Assembly (NCBI RefSeq): GCF_023156505.1
Contig: NZ_JALNMJ010000004.1
Location: 62,001-126,000 of the forward strand
Direction of reading: 5' to 3'
DNA: 64,000 nt
DNA from: Roseibium sediminicola
GTDB lineage: Bacteria > Pseudomonadota > Alphaproteobacteria > Rhizobiales > Stappiaceae
The notes under the pieces are model-generated. The model did not search any database. It saw nothing but the letters and a program-made list of their open reading frames with translations, and was not told the origin of the DNA. Shown here in pieces: positions 8,063 to 17,096 of this stretch; position 1 is the first letter of the stretch, and each line of letters begins with the position of its first letter. Both the position numbers and the translations under genes were made by a program.

Positions 8063-11000
8063 TCAGAAACTCGACGGACAGCTGAAATCGGAAATCGCCG
8101 ACAGGAAGAACGGGTTCGGCGTCGTCCGCAGGCTGATCGTGAAAGAGACCTGCCGTCCGCCAAGTGTCTTTCGTACGACGAACTTGTTCTGTCCCGAGCT
8201 CACCCGGTTGGCCTTGATGAAACGGTAGAAGGCCCAATCGCCGTGAATTTCCGTCCTGGAGCGGTATCCGGGCACGTCCGGTTGCATCACCAATATGACA
8301 CGGGGTGTCGCGGTGTTGCTGGGCCAGTCGAAATTGGCGGGCACAGGTTCAATCTCGGCATTGAAGCCAGGGCCGCGCGTAACGAAGACCACGTTGCCAT
8401 TGACCTCCAGGCTGGCGGAGTCCGCCTGTTGCGACAGCGCCCTGGGCACGACCTGGAGCCCCACCGACGGAAAGGCGTTGCCGGTCGGGAAAAAGGCCTC
8501 CTTGATCAGGTCCGCCCGCTCGAATTGGCGCAACGTGGCGTTGGACAGCCGGTCGGCCTGGGCCACTTCCGGTTTCCAGGTCCAGGGCCGCGTCGACGTT
8601 TCAACAAGCCCCTTCAGGTTTTCGTCGAAGAAGCGCTGCATGATGCCGGCCGGCGAGAACAGCTTGGCAAATTCCGTCATCGGCACTTCGGACCGGCCGT
8701 TTTCGAACGGGAAGTTCCGGCCGACGATCTGGCGGCACTGGCCGTGGACCTGCGACTTCAGCTTCTCGTTCAGCTGGGTGAAGGACGTTTCCTTGAATTC
8801 CTCGTCGAATTCCTTGGCCGCCTGCAGGATCAGCTTGTCGAAAGGCTTGGGAAAGCGCGTCGCGTTGCTGCGCAGAAGCTGCGCCTGGATCTGGACGTTG
8901 GAATTGGCGGTTTCGCTGCGCAGGGGATCGTTTGCGACCACAAGAAGATTGTCCAGGATGTTCTTGAAGTTGAGCAGCAGGGCATCGATCTTGCGGTTGT
9001 TTTCACCCTCAACCAGCTCGTGGTAGCGGCGGAAATGATCCTCGATCGCCTTGCCCGGAATAATGGTCGCTCCACCGCCGCCCTCAGACCCACCAAGGGC
9101 ACTCGAAAGGCCTTCCGGCGCAAGCGCCTTGAGCCCAGCTTCCAGGCCGATGCGTTTCAGGCCACCGGATGAATCAAGCACGTAGCGCTGGAAGATCTTT
9201 CCCGCCGCTTCCGTCCCGGCATCCGCGGCATTGCCGCCGGCCAGGGCCCCAGAAAGGCCTTCCCTTGGAACGTCCTGGGTCAACAAGGTTTCACGACGCA
9301 AGCTTTCCAGCAGCTGGACGACGGGAGACGCCCGGGCGGAGACCGCCTGCAAAGTGGTATAGAGTGGCTTGTCCTCGCTCATGGATTTGAATTTCAGGTT
9401 GCCGAGCGCTGTTTCCCAAGCATCAATGAAGTCCTGGGTGTAGAGCGCCAGGATTTCTCCTGGAAGCGACTGGTACTGGTCCGCGAAGGCATCAACTTCG
9501 CCGACCTCGCCGAACACCCACTTGTCCCGCTCAAGCTCCTCGCGAATGCCGGCCAGGTTCGGCAGAACCGACAGGTGGAAGCCTGGATAGGTGTAGAACT
9601 TGTCAACGACCACCGTGTCGAGCGTGTCGCCGTTGTCGGTCTCAAAGACATTTTCCATATCCGGGCCACCGCGTTGTTCGGCGACCCAGTCTTCGCTGAT
9701 CAGACCGTTGGCGCGGGATTTCAGAAGCGCATAACCCCGCTCGGCCAGGCTGACCCGGGCAAGTTCCCGCTGAACTTCCGCCACCAGTACTCCGTCGAGC
9801 TGATCGGTCAGCGGCCGGCCGCCATAGTCAAGCTCAAGCATCGCGGCGACGTGCAGGTTCAACGGCTGGCGGAAGATCTCGCCTTGAGGCCCAGGGAAAC
9901 TCTGAACGAAATCGGCCTTGAACGAGTTCTTGATCTCGTCTTCGTCGATTTCCGGCGCATCCCGCGCGACCATGCGGTAAAGCTTTGCAAGATTGTAGAG
10001 ACGCTCGATATCCTCGCCGCCTGGTCCCGTCCGATTGTCCAGGACGTCGGCCATCTGTTCCTCGATCCGAAGCAGAAGACGCGGTCTCAGCAGGCGCTCC
10101 AGCCCGCTTCGATAGGAGGTCACACCGGAGGCTTCAAGGCGCGCACGCTGGCTGAGGCCGAATTGCTCCATCAAGGGCGTTGGGTCGTCACGGCTGTCGT
10201 AGCCCGCCGGAAGGGCCCGCAGCTTGTTGAGCACATCCACGGTGCTGAGAAGATCGTCGTCGCGCACGATCCGTTCGCCCAGAACGGTCTCGCCCGAGGT
10301 TCGAATGCTGTCGACGGCAAGCGCTGTTTCGTCGATCAGCTGCTTGTTGTTGAGATAGCTCGTGGTCCAGAGCGTGCCGAGCCCGATGGTGACCAGCGCG
10401 ATGGCTGTATAGGCGGCGATGCGTGTGGCCGTGGCCATGCGTACGGCAGCGCGATTGTGACTGACCCAGCCGGCTTCGCCGATAATCACCTTGTTGAGCA
10501 GATCGCGCAGAAAGTAGCTCTTTCCCTGACCAGACAGGGCTGCCGCCTGATATGCGGTACCAAAGGCCTGGCTCATCGAGCCGATGACCCGGTCGATTGC
10601 GGTGCCCGTCTGCGTACCGGAGGTGAAGTAGAAACCGCGCAGAACCGCGTTCGGATAATAGCGGCTCGGTTCGAAGATCGCGTTCAGGAAACCGGTCAGC
10701 CGGTCTTTCAGCGCGGCGACCTGCGTCGGAAAGCCGTAGAGCATCAGCCGCGCGCGTGGATCGGGCTCCTCCTGTAGCCGGTCGGCCATCTCTTCGTTGA
10801 GCCGCTCGACCAGAAGATCGAATTCCGCCGGTGTCTCGGCGACCATGTTCTTGGTTTTTTCCCGGGTCTGAAACGTCGCGCCCCAGACCAGGCTGCGCCG
10901 GCTTTCCGGATAGGATCCGAAGAATTCCATGAACCCGGCGATGGTATCCGCCTTGGTGAAGATGACATAGACCGGAAAATCGATCTTCAGCGTCTTGTAG

Positions 11001-11716
11001 AGTTCGATCAGGCGCGCGCGGATCGCGTCGGCATGCTGTTTCAGTTCCTCGTCAGGCAGCGTCATCAGGTTCTCTAGACTTATCGACACCATGACACCGT
11101 TGATCGGCTGGCGCGGCCGGGCCTTGCGCAGAATGTTCAGGAACCCGAGCCAGGCCTCGCGATCATGTTCCTCGTCGGAATCCTGGGTCGTGTAGCGTCC
11201 GGCGGTGTCGATCAGAACCGCAGTTTCCGCGAACCACCAGTCGCAATAGCGGGTGCCGCCGAGCCCTTCCAGTTTCTGCGCCTCGCCCTTGCTTCTGGAG
11301 CCTGCGAATTTCAGGCCGGAATGCATCAGCGCCGTCGTCTTGCCGGAGGCAGGCGGACCGATCATCAGGTACCAGGGAAGATCGTAGAGATACGTGCGCG
11401 CGTTGCCGCTGGACGATTTCAATGTCTTGAGCGCGTCCTTCATGCGCTCTGACATGATCTGCAGGTCTTCTTCGCTCGCCTTCGGCTGCAGGATCTCCTG
11501 TTCGAGCGCCCGGTTGGCCTTGATCCGTTTGTAGATGCGCCAAGCTTGCCAGCCGCCAATCAAAAGAACAATCAAAAGCACCAGCGTCAGCCGCACCCAG
11601 AGCGGTTCGAAGGGGCGCACACCCGCAATCGCCAGGAAGGGGCCGCCAAACCAGATCAGGGCAACTAGGGCAAGAATGCCGAGGAGAATTGCCGTAATAC
11701 CGAACCAGAATTTCAT
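8063..11716 (-). CDS. tssM: TssM/IcmF, inner-membrane core of the T6SS
   Basis: This 1217-residue protein is full length for TssM. Two N-terminal membrane helices (about 5-32 and 41-56) precede a cytoplasmic domain with a Walker A motif, GPPASGKT, at 120-127. A third helix lies near 430-455 (IAAYTAIALVTIGLGTLW), followed by the long periplasmic region. TssM partners TssL and usually binds the lipoprotein TssJ. No TssJ gene was found in this locus. Translationally linked to tagF downstream, and 21 bases after tssL. Confidence 0.95.
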   Translation of the reverse strand: MKFWFGITAILLGILALVALIWFGGPFLAIAGVRPFEPLWVRLTLVLLIVLLIGGWQAWRIYKRIKANRALEQEILQPKASEEDLQIMSERMKDALKTLKSSSGNARTYLYDLPWYLMIGPPASGKTTALMHSGLKFAGSRSKGEAQKLEGLGGTRYCDWWFAETAVLIDTAGRYTTQDSDEEHDREAWLGFLNILRKARPRQPINGVMVSISLENLMTLPDEELKQHADAIRARLIELYKTLKIDFPVYVIFTKADTIAGFMEFFGSYPESRRSLVWGATFQTREKTKNMVAETPAEFDLLVERLNEEMADRLQEEPDPRARLMLYGFPTQVAALKDRLTGFLNAIFEPSRYYPNAVLRGFYFTSGTQTGTAIDRVIGSMSQAFGTAYQAAALSGQGKSYFLRDLLNKVIIGEAGWVSHNRAAVRMATATRIAAYTAIALVTIGLGTLWTTSYLNNKQLIDETALAVDSIRTSGETVLGERIVRDDDLLSTVDVLNKLRALPAGYDSRDDPTPLMEQFGLSQRARLEASGVTSYRSGLERLLRPRLLLRIEEQMADVLDNRTGPGGEDIERLYNLAKLYRMVARDAPEIDEDEIKNSFKADFVQSFPGPQGEIFRQPLNLHVAAMLELDYGGRPLTDQLDGVLVAEVQRELARVSLAERGYALLKSRANGLISEDWVAEQRGGPDMENVFETDNGDTLDTVVVDKFYTYPGFHLSVLPNLAGIREELERDKWVFGEVGEVDAFADQYQSLPGEILALYTQDFIDAWETALGNLKFKSMSEDKPLYTTLQAVSARASPVVQLLESLRRETLLTQDVPREGLSGALAGGNAADAGTEAAGKIFQRYVLDSSGGLKRIGLEAGLKALAPEGLSSALGGSEGGGGATIIPGKAIEDHFRRYHELVEGENNRKIDALLLNFKNILDNLLVVANDPLRSETANSNVQIQAQLLRSNATRFPKPFDKLILQAAKEFDEEFKETSFTQLNEKLKSQVHGQCRQIVGRNFPFENGRSEVPMTEFAKLFSPAGIMQRFFDENLKGLVETSTRPWTWKPEVAQADRLSNATLRQFERADLIKEAFFPTGNAFPSVGLQVVPRALSQQADSASLEVNGNVVFVTRGPGFNAEIEPVPANFDWPSNTATPRVILVMQPDVPGYRSRTEIHGDWAFYRFIKANRVSSGQNKFVVRKTLGGRQVSFTISLRTTPNPFFLSAISDFSCPSSF

Positions 11717-11737
11717 CGATACAGCCTTGTTCCGGGT

Positions 11738-13321
11738 CTAGTTGTTGATCACCAACCCGCCCGACGGCGGCTTCAGGAAAACTTCCACACGACGGTTCAG
11801 CGCCTTGCCGTCCCGCGTGGTGTTGGGGGCGATCGGTTCATCCGCGCCGCGCCCCTCCACCTGCACCCGGTCGGGCGTCTGCAGGATCGACTTCATCACC
11901 TCCGCAACCGACGTGGCCCGTTCAACAGACAGGTGCCAGTTGGTCGGAAAGCGCGGGTTGTTGCGGATCGGATCGCTGTCCGTGTGGCCGACCACGAGAA
12001 TCTCTCCATCGACTTTGTCCAGTGTCCGGCTGACCTGTTCGACCAGCAGCTGGAACTCGGGCCGCAAGGTCGCGGCGGCCACATCGAACTGGGCGCGCAT
12101 GCGCAGCATGATCCCCGGTCCGGCCTGCTGGATCTCGAGTCCGTCGAGACCGGAAAGCTCCGCGGAAACCGTGTCGATCGGCGCGTCTTCGGGCGGTGGC
12201 GGTGCCGGTGGCGGTTTGGGCTGATAGCCTTCGCGCGCGAGTTCGATCGGACCGGTCGAGTAAAGCGCCGCCGCGCGGCCCGCGACCACTTCGCTTCCGC
12301 TGGCCAGAAGCAGCATCAGGGTCACATAGCCGCCCAGAAGCAGGGATGCGGCGACCGCGGCGACCGACCAGATCGGAACGGAAAACCCCGTCCGTCTTTG
12401 CAGAAGATCCAGTCCGCGCCAATGTGGTGACAGGTCGTCGCCCGGACGCGGCCGGACGCGGCGCAGGATCTCATGAAGGTCGCGGCGCTCCCGCTCCAAT
12501 CCTTGCTGTCCGCCCTGTATCGCCCGGTACTTGCCGTAAAAGCCGAGCGACAGGCAGGCATGCATGACTTCCAGTACACCGAAATTGCGGCCCGGATCCT
12601 GCTTGGCCTTATCCAGAAGCTGGAAGAATTCGACACCGCCGGTGGCCTGGCCAAAAAACTGCGTCAGCATGGAATATTGCGTCCACTGATGACGGCCGGC
12701 GGACGGCAGGTTCTGGACGATGTCATCGGATGTGGCACAGAGCGCATAGGCGGCGGAACGGATCTGATCGTCGGTGATGCCGGCGCTGCGCAGATCCTTT
12801 TCGAAGGTCTTGATGGCGTTATAGACGTCGCGCATCAGTTGATCGAACTGCGCATCGGTCATTGTCAGGTGCAAACGGCCAAGGAGCAGAAGCAAAGGCG
12901 CGGCGGCGCGCGAAATCGGATTGCGATTGGCGACCCGTATCTGGTTGATATCCGGCGTATGTGCCAGCTGGCCGGCGCCTTGCGCCGGTGCTTGTGGCGG
13001 CTGCGGCGCCGCGGCAGCCGGATCGGGCGGCGGCGTTCTGAGATCAGGCGCCTGTTGCTGGCCATATTCATAGCCCGCGGGGGTCGGCGCATAGGGATCA
13101 CCCCTGCCCCCGCCGGTTTGCCAGGGGTCCGGCGCGCCCTGTGGTGCGGGCGGCGGCTGCGGTTGACCGGGCGCGGGCTGTTGCGGCGGCGGCTGGGGTT
13201 GTCCGCCCGGAGCCGTCGGCCCCGCCGACTGGCCCTCGCTCCAGCGTCCGCCCGGATTGGGCATGACAATGGTTTTGCCCTTGCGCTTGGAAACGCCGAA
13301 GGGATCGTCTTCGTCCGACAT
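11738..13321 (-). CDS. tssL: TssL/DotU with C-terminal OmpA peptidoglycan-binding domain
   Basis: This 527-residue protein has four parts. The first is an N-terminal segment with KTIVMP (16-21) and a Pro/Gln/Gly-rich linker to about 120. A cytoplasmic DotU domain follows at about 130-310, then one membrane helix at about 315-340. Last is a periplasmic OmpA-like domain at about 400-527 (VVGHTDSD, NWHLSVERA). The OmpA domain can anchor the complex to peptidoglycan. In Agrobacterium, N-terminal phosphothreonine 14 of TssL is made by PpkA and bound by Fha; Thr17 here is in a comparable position (inference). TGATG overlap with tssK. Confidence 0.95.
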   Translation of the reverse strand: MSDEDDPFGVSKRKGKTIVMPNPGGRWSEGQSAGPTAPGGQPQPPPQQPAPGQPQPPPAPQGAPDPWQTGGGRGDPYAPTPAGYEYGQQQAPDLRTPPPDPAAAAPQPPQAPAQGAGQLAHTPDINQIRVANRNPISRAAAPLLLLLGRLHLTMTDAQFDQLMRDVYNAIKTFEKDLRSAGITDDQIRSAAYALCATSDDIVQNLPSAGRHQWTQYSMLTQFFGQATGGVEFFQLLDKAKQDPGRNFGVLEVMHACLSLGFYGKYRAIQGGQQGLERERRDLHEILRRVRPRPGDDLSPHWRGLDLLQRRTGFSVPIWSVAAVAASLLLGGYVTLMLLLASGSEVVAGRAAALYSTGPIELAREGYQPKPPPAPPPPEDAPIDTVSAELSGLDGLEIQQAGPGIMLRMRAQFDVAAATLRPEFQLLVEQVSRTLDKVDGEILVVGHTDSDPIRNNPRFPTNWHLSVERATSVAEVMKSILQTPDRVQVEGRGADEPIAPNTTRDGKALNRRVEVFLKPPSGGLVINN

Positions 13322-14655
13322 CAGCGGCCCTCCCTGATGGCGTAGAATTCAAGCTGCAGATCCGGCCAGTTGCCGGAAAACTGAAGACCGATCGCCGAAT
13401 CCTGGCTGAACTCGCGCCAGAGCGGCGTCGTCTTGTCGAGCCGGAAATAAACCCTGTCGGTCAGCGCGCGGATCTGCGCCGGCGGCACCGGCATGTGGAT
13501 CAGCGGAATGCCCGGCAGGTTTGAATAGACGATCTGCCGCATCTGGCCGAACGGACCGACCTTGAACAGCTTGGGAAACTCGTTCTGGATTTCGGTCAGC
13601 GGCCGCCGTGCCGCGACTTCGATTACGAAGCTTGCCTGAGAGAACAGATTGCGGTCGACCACCGTGGACTTGAAAGCATTGGGGGCAAGCTGTTCCAGCG
13701 GCAGCCGGATCGCCCGTCGGTCGTAACCCGCCGACAGAAACGCCTGGATGTCCGCCAGCACCGGCTTGAAGATGTCATGCAGCTTGTCGTGGTCGTAAAC
13801 AGGATAGTTTCTCGCACGGCGTTCTTCCGTGGCAAAGGTTGCGAGCTCGCCTGCGATCTGCAGAAACTCCGAATAAAGCCGCTCTGGATGCACATAGGCG
13901 GATTTGCGCAAGTGCATCAGCAGTGGGTAGATCCTGTTGAGCATCTGCAAGGTCAGATAGTCGAAATTCTGCAGACCGCCGCCGGCGGACGTGTCGGCCG
14001 CATAGCGCGCCAGTTCGGTGAGCTTGCGTTCGACCCAGCCGATCACGGCGTCGATCCAGCCGGTCACCGCCGGATGAACATGGCAGGCCAGGACCGGCGG
14101 CGCGAAGGCTCCGTCGGTGATGACGATCCGGTCCTTGATTTCGGTGATCCGGGCCACCGGCAGGCAGACCTGGCCCGGATGAGGCGTCGAACGGATCGAA
14201 TACATCAGCCGCGGATGAGCAACATCGATTTCCTCTTCCTGGCGGATAGCCGAAGTGGAGTCGATGATCGTTTCCCGGTCCTGCACGTAGCGCGTTGCCG
14301 CGTCGTCGCGGCCATTGGCCACCTCGACAGCGTTGACGGTGGTTTCGGGAATGCCCAGCCAGACGATCTGCCCGGCAGCGTCTTCCGGCACGTCGATGGC
14401 CGGCGGCGGGGTTCCGTCCGCCGGGAAGTTGAAGACTGTGCCATCGGGAAAGATGCCGCGCCCGTAGCGCAGTGCAAAGCGGCATTGCTGACCGACATCC
14501 TGATCGATCTCCAGTTCCGAAAATCCCCAGGGATAGGCGGAGGCAAGGCGGACGCGTTCGTCAAGCAGATGTTCCGCGTACCGGTCGCTCTGCTGAAGGT
14601 GGTGTGGCCGCAGAAACAGGCCTTCCGTCCATGCAACCTTACTATACCACGACAT
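13321..14655 (-). CDS. tssK: TssK, T6SS baseplate subunit
   Basis: The start is placed at MSWYSKVAWTEGLFLRPHHLQQ (ATG 14655), the conserved TssK N-terminus, giving 444 residues. The family's WxEGLFLxPHHLQQ motif is exact. TssK is the trimeric baseplate adaptor that links TssF/TssG wedges to the TssM/TssL membrane complex and recruits cargo. AGGGAGC lies about 10 bases upstream. The upstream extension of the open frame (11 residues) is probably not translated. Confidence 0.95.
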   Translation of the reverse strand: MSWYSKVAWTEGLFLRPHHLQQSDRYAEHLLDERVRLASAYPWGFSELEIDQDVGQQCRFALRYGRGIFPDGTVFNFPADGTPPPAIDVPEDAAGQIVWLGIPETTVNAVEVANGRDDAATRYVQDRETIIDSTSAIRQEEEIDVAHPRLMYSIRSTPHPGQVCLPVARITEIKDRIVITDGAFAPPVLACHVHPAVTGWIDAVIGWVERKLTELARYAADTSAGGGLQNFDYLTLQMLNRIYPLLMHLRKSAYVHPERLYSEFLQIAGELATFATEERRARNYPVYDHDKLHDIFKPVLADIQAFLSAGYDRRAIRLPLEQLAPNAFKSTVVDRNLFSQASFVIEVAARRPLTEIQNEFPKLFKVGPFGQMRQIVYSNLPGIPLIHMPVPPAQIRALTDRVYFRLDKTTPLWREFSQDSAIGLQFSGNWPDLQLEFYAIREGR

Positions 14656-14722
14656 AAAGGCACCGCTCCCTGAACTCTGTCGGCGCAAACGCGCCCGTCA
14701 CTTGCAAAACTCTGTCAAAACG

Positions 14723-16429
14723 TCAGTTCGGCGACCCCATGTCGTCACCGCTCATGTCTTCATAACTTTCGGTGAAATACTGCGTGAACACGCCGACCAG
14801 ACCATCGTCATAGGACTGCGTCAGAGACGCCCAGCGCTCCTCCATTTTTTCCCAGAGCTTGGCTTTCTGGTTTCCGAATGTGCTCTTGGCGACCTGCCCC
14901 TCCGCCTCGACTGCCTTCGGCGACAAGGTCGCTTCGAACCGGGCGGCGGCCTTTTGCATGGCCGCGTAAGTCCACACGTGATGTTTCTGAATGTCCTTGA
15001 AGGCCGCGGACATGGCCTTTGAGATCGGCAGATAACCGTCCTCTTCGGCCCGGGGCGACAGCATGGTCTGCAGCGCCATTTGCGCGGTCGGCGAGAATTT
15101 CAATGCATTGTTGCCGCTTCGCATGATCAGCGTGCGGTTGGCATTGCGGGTCATCGCCTTGACCTGACTGCGCGCCTGGAGAAGGCCCATCAGATCGCCC
15201 GTAATGCCATTGAGAACCGCGCCGAGTTCCCTGGCGAAAGCTTCGGGATCGCGTCCCTTGAGCGCGTCGGGCGACAGACCCGCCCCTTCCGCGAACGCCT
15301 TGAGAAAATCGACGGCATCGGCGGAAACCGCCGGCGAAGGGCTCGACGGCGCCAGACTGTCCGGTTTGGGGGCGGGTTCCCCGGTAGATTGCGAAGCTTC
15401 GGCTGCCGGTTGGGGCTCGGCTACCTCCCCGGCCGGTTCCGGTTCGGGCTGAGCGATAGGTGAAGCCGCGGCGGGTGCCGACGGTTCGGCGGTCGGCCAG
15501 ACGGGCGCATCCGCAACCGGTGCCGCCGCAATTGGGGCATCCGGAAAAGGTGATGCGGCCGGTTCCGCCACCGGACTTGCACCGGCAGTGACACTCTCAA
15601 CCTGAGAAGCGCCCGATGTCTCCATGTCGGGCATCTGGAACAAAGGCTCCGGCGACGGACCGCTGTCTGACGGTGCTGGAGGGAATGCGGGCGGCTGGGC
15701 ACTCTCCGTGGGGCCTGAAGACGCGGACGGTTCCGGATAAAGATGCGCCTGTTGGGCCAGATGATCGAGCGGGTCGGCCTGAGCCGGACGGGCCTGTTCG
15801 CGCGCCGGCTGCTGCGCTTGCGGATCGTAATAGACCGGATCGGCACCGCCGCCGCCATGCCCCTGCTGACCCCAGACGGAATCGGCTGGTGTACCGATGC
15901 CCGGATCGAGCGATGGCGGCGCATGGCGCCCTTCCATACCGGCGCCCGGCGATGCCCAGGGCCCGCCTCCGCCCGCGTCGGCGGGGTAAGGCGATTGCGG
16001 GGCAGCGGCTCCCGGCCAGGCAGAGCCGGCCGAAACGGGTTCAGGCTGCGGTGTGGTCCAGGGTTGTGACGACACCGGTGACGGAGCGCTAGAGACGGGC
16101 GCCTGAGCGGCAGAGGCCTCCAGGGTCACGGCGATGATATAGTCACCGATCATAATCCGGTCGCCGGTCCGCAGGACATGCGCCTTGTCCATCCGTGTCT
16201 GACTGCCGTTCAGAAACGTGCCATTGGTGGAGAAATCATATAGGACGAACTGACCGCCTTCGAACCGCACTTCGCAATGCTTGCCCGAGATCACCCGCTG
16301 CGGGTCCGGCAGGCTCCAGTCGAGATGTTCATGCCGGCCGATATCGAACCCGCGGTCGGCGCAGCTATAGGAAAGCTGACCGCCGGTATCGAGCCGGTCG
16401 ACATTCTCGATCTGGAGAGTGATACGCAT
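14723..16429 (-). CDS. tagH: TagH, FHA-domain protein of the T6SS
   Basis: This 568-residue protein has an N-terminal FHA domain at about 20-100 with all key phosphothreonine-binding positions (Gly31-Arg32, Ser49, His51, Asn69-Gly70). A Pro/Ala/Gln-rich linker runs from about 110 to 370, and a C-terminal TagH domain from about 385 to 568. FHA domains read phosphothreonine; the kinase/phosphatase pair that would write and erase it is in the same operon. Candidate ligands are the [RK]T[IV][IV][RM]P motifs of TssL, TssG, the kinase and the M23 peptidase. AAGGGA lies about 10 bases before the ATG. Confidence 0.93.
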   Translation of the reverse strand: MRITLQIENVDRLDTGGQLSYSCADRGFDIGRHEHLDWSLPDPQRVISGKHCEVRFEGGQFVLYDFSTNGTFLNGSQTRMDKAHVLRTGDRIMIGDYIIAVTLEASAAQAPVSSAPSPVSSQPWTTPQPEPVSAGSAWPGAAAPQSPYPADAGGGGPWASPGAGMEGRHAPPSLDPGIGTPADSVWGQQGHGGGGADPVYYDPQAQQPAREQARPAQADPLDHLAQQAHLYPEPSASSGPTESAQPPAFPPAPSDSGPSPEPLFQMPDMETSGASQVESVTAGASPVAEPAASPFPDAPIAAAPVADAPVWPTAEPSAPAAASPIAQPEPEPAGEVAEPQPAAEASQSTGEPAPKPDSLAPSSPSPAVSADAVDFLKAFAEGAGLSPDALKGRDPEAFARELGAVLNGITGDLMGLLQARSQVKAMTRNANRTLIMRSGNNALKFSPTAQMALQTMLSPRAEEDGYLPISKAMSAAFKDIQKHHVWTYAAMQKAAARFEATLSPKAVEAEGQVAKSTFGNQKAKLWEKMEERWASLTQSYDDGLVGVFTQYFTESYEDMSGDDMGSPN

Positions 16430-16451
16430 TCCCGCAGAATTCCCTTATCTT

Positions 16452-17048
16452 CTAGGAGGTCACCGGCGCCTGGCTCTTGTAGCTTACGACGGGCATGGGG
16501 CTGCCGCCGGCAAAAGACAACCCGGCGGACAGGCAGGACTTCACCGCTTCCTGGCGTTCGGCGGGCGCAAGGGACCCGAGCGCGATCATCACCGCGGCAT
16601 TAACGGCCTTTGCGGTCAGGTCATCCGGCATATCGACCCTGTGTTCGGCGTTGGGGGACAGTGAACCACCGGACCATCCGGCAGCGAATCCGATCCAGAC
16701 GGCCGCGCTGTCCGCCTTGGCTGCTTCGGCCGCCGCATGAACGGCTGCCCGCGCATCCTCGTCGCCTTCCCGCACCCAGGTCTCGCTGAGTTCCAGAACC
16801 TTCCGGTCCTTTTCGCTCTGTGCTCCGTCGAGCCCGGCGACACACTTCATGCCCCACCAGACAGATTCGCGCTTCGGCAGGACATGGGCGAAATACTCGA
16901 TCGCCTTGAGCGGTTCCTCGCCCTGTTCAAGCTCGAGCGCATACTCCCCCGGAGCAACGTCCCCTGAGGGTTCGCTGACCGAATCGGCCAATTCCGGATA
17001 TGCCTCAAATACCTGCTTCGCCTTGGTAAAGCGGATACGTGATCCCAT
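16452..17048 (-). CDS. DUF6931-like protein, T6SS-linked, unknown function
   Basis: This 198-residue soluble protein has no signal peptide or membrane helix. I believe it belongs to DUF6931, but that is from memory. Visible features: an N-terminal SRIRFTKAKQVFEAYPELAD, then AIEYFAHVLPKRESVWWGMKC, and a helical Ala-rich second half. It sits 48 bases after vgrG and 22 bases before tagH in the same operon. Genes just after vgrG often encode effector adaptors or chaperones, so an adaptor role is a reasonable guess, without direct sequence support. Confidence 0.75.
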   Translation of the reverse strand: MGSRIRFTKAKQVFEAYPELADSVSEPSGDVAPGEYALELEQGEEPLKAIEYFAHVLPKRESVWWGMKCVAGLDGAQSEKDRKVLELSETWVREGDEDARAAVHAAAEAAKADSAAVWIGFAAGWSGGSLSPNAEHRVDMPDDLTAKAVNAAVMIALGSLAPAERQEAVKSCLSAGLSFAGGSPMPVVSYKSQAPVTS

Positions 17049-17096
17049 CTGCTCTACTCCGTTTGTTGTTCTTGCCGCATGGTTGGGACTGCCGCG

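Noticed and set aside
8243..9172. Several long antisense open frames across tssM, such as this one and 9575-10777
   Set aside because: They are high-GC shadows: Arg/Gly/Pro-rich, without family features and fully inside a well-supported gene.
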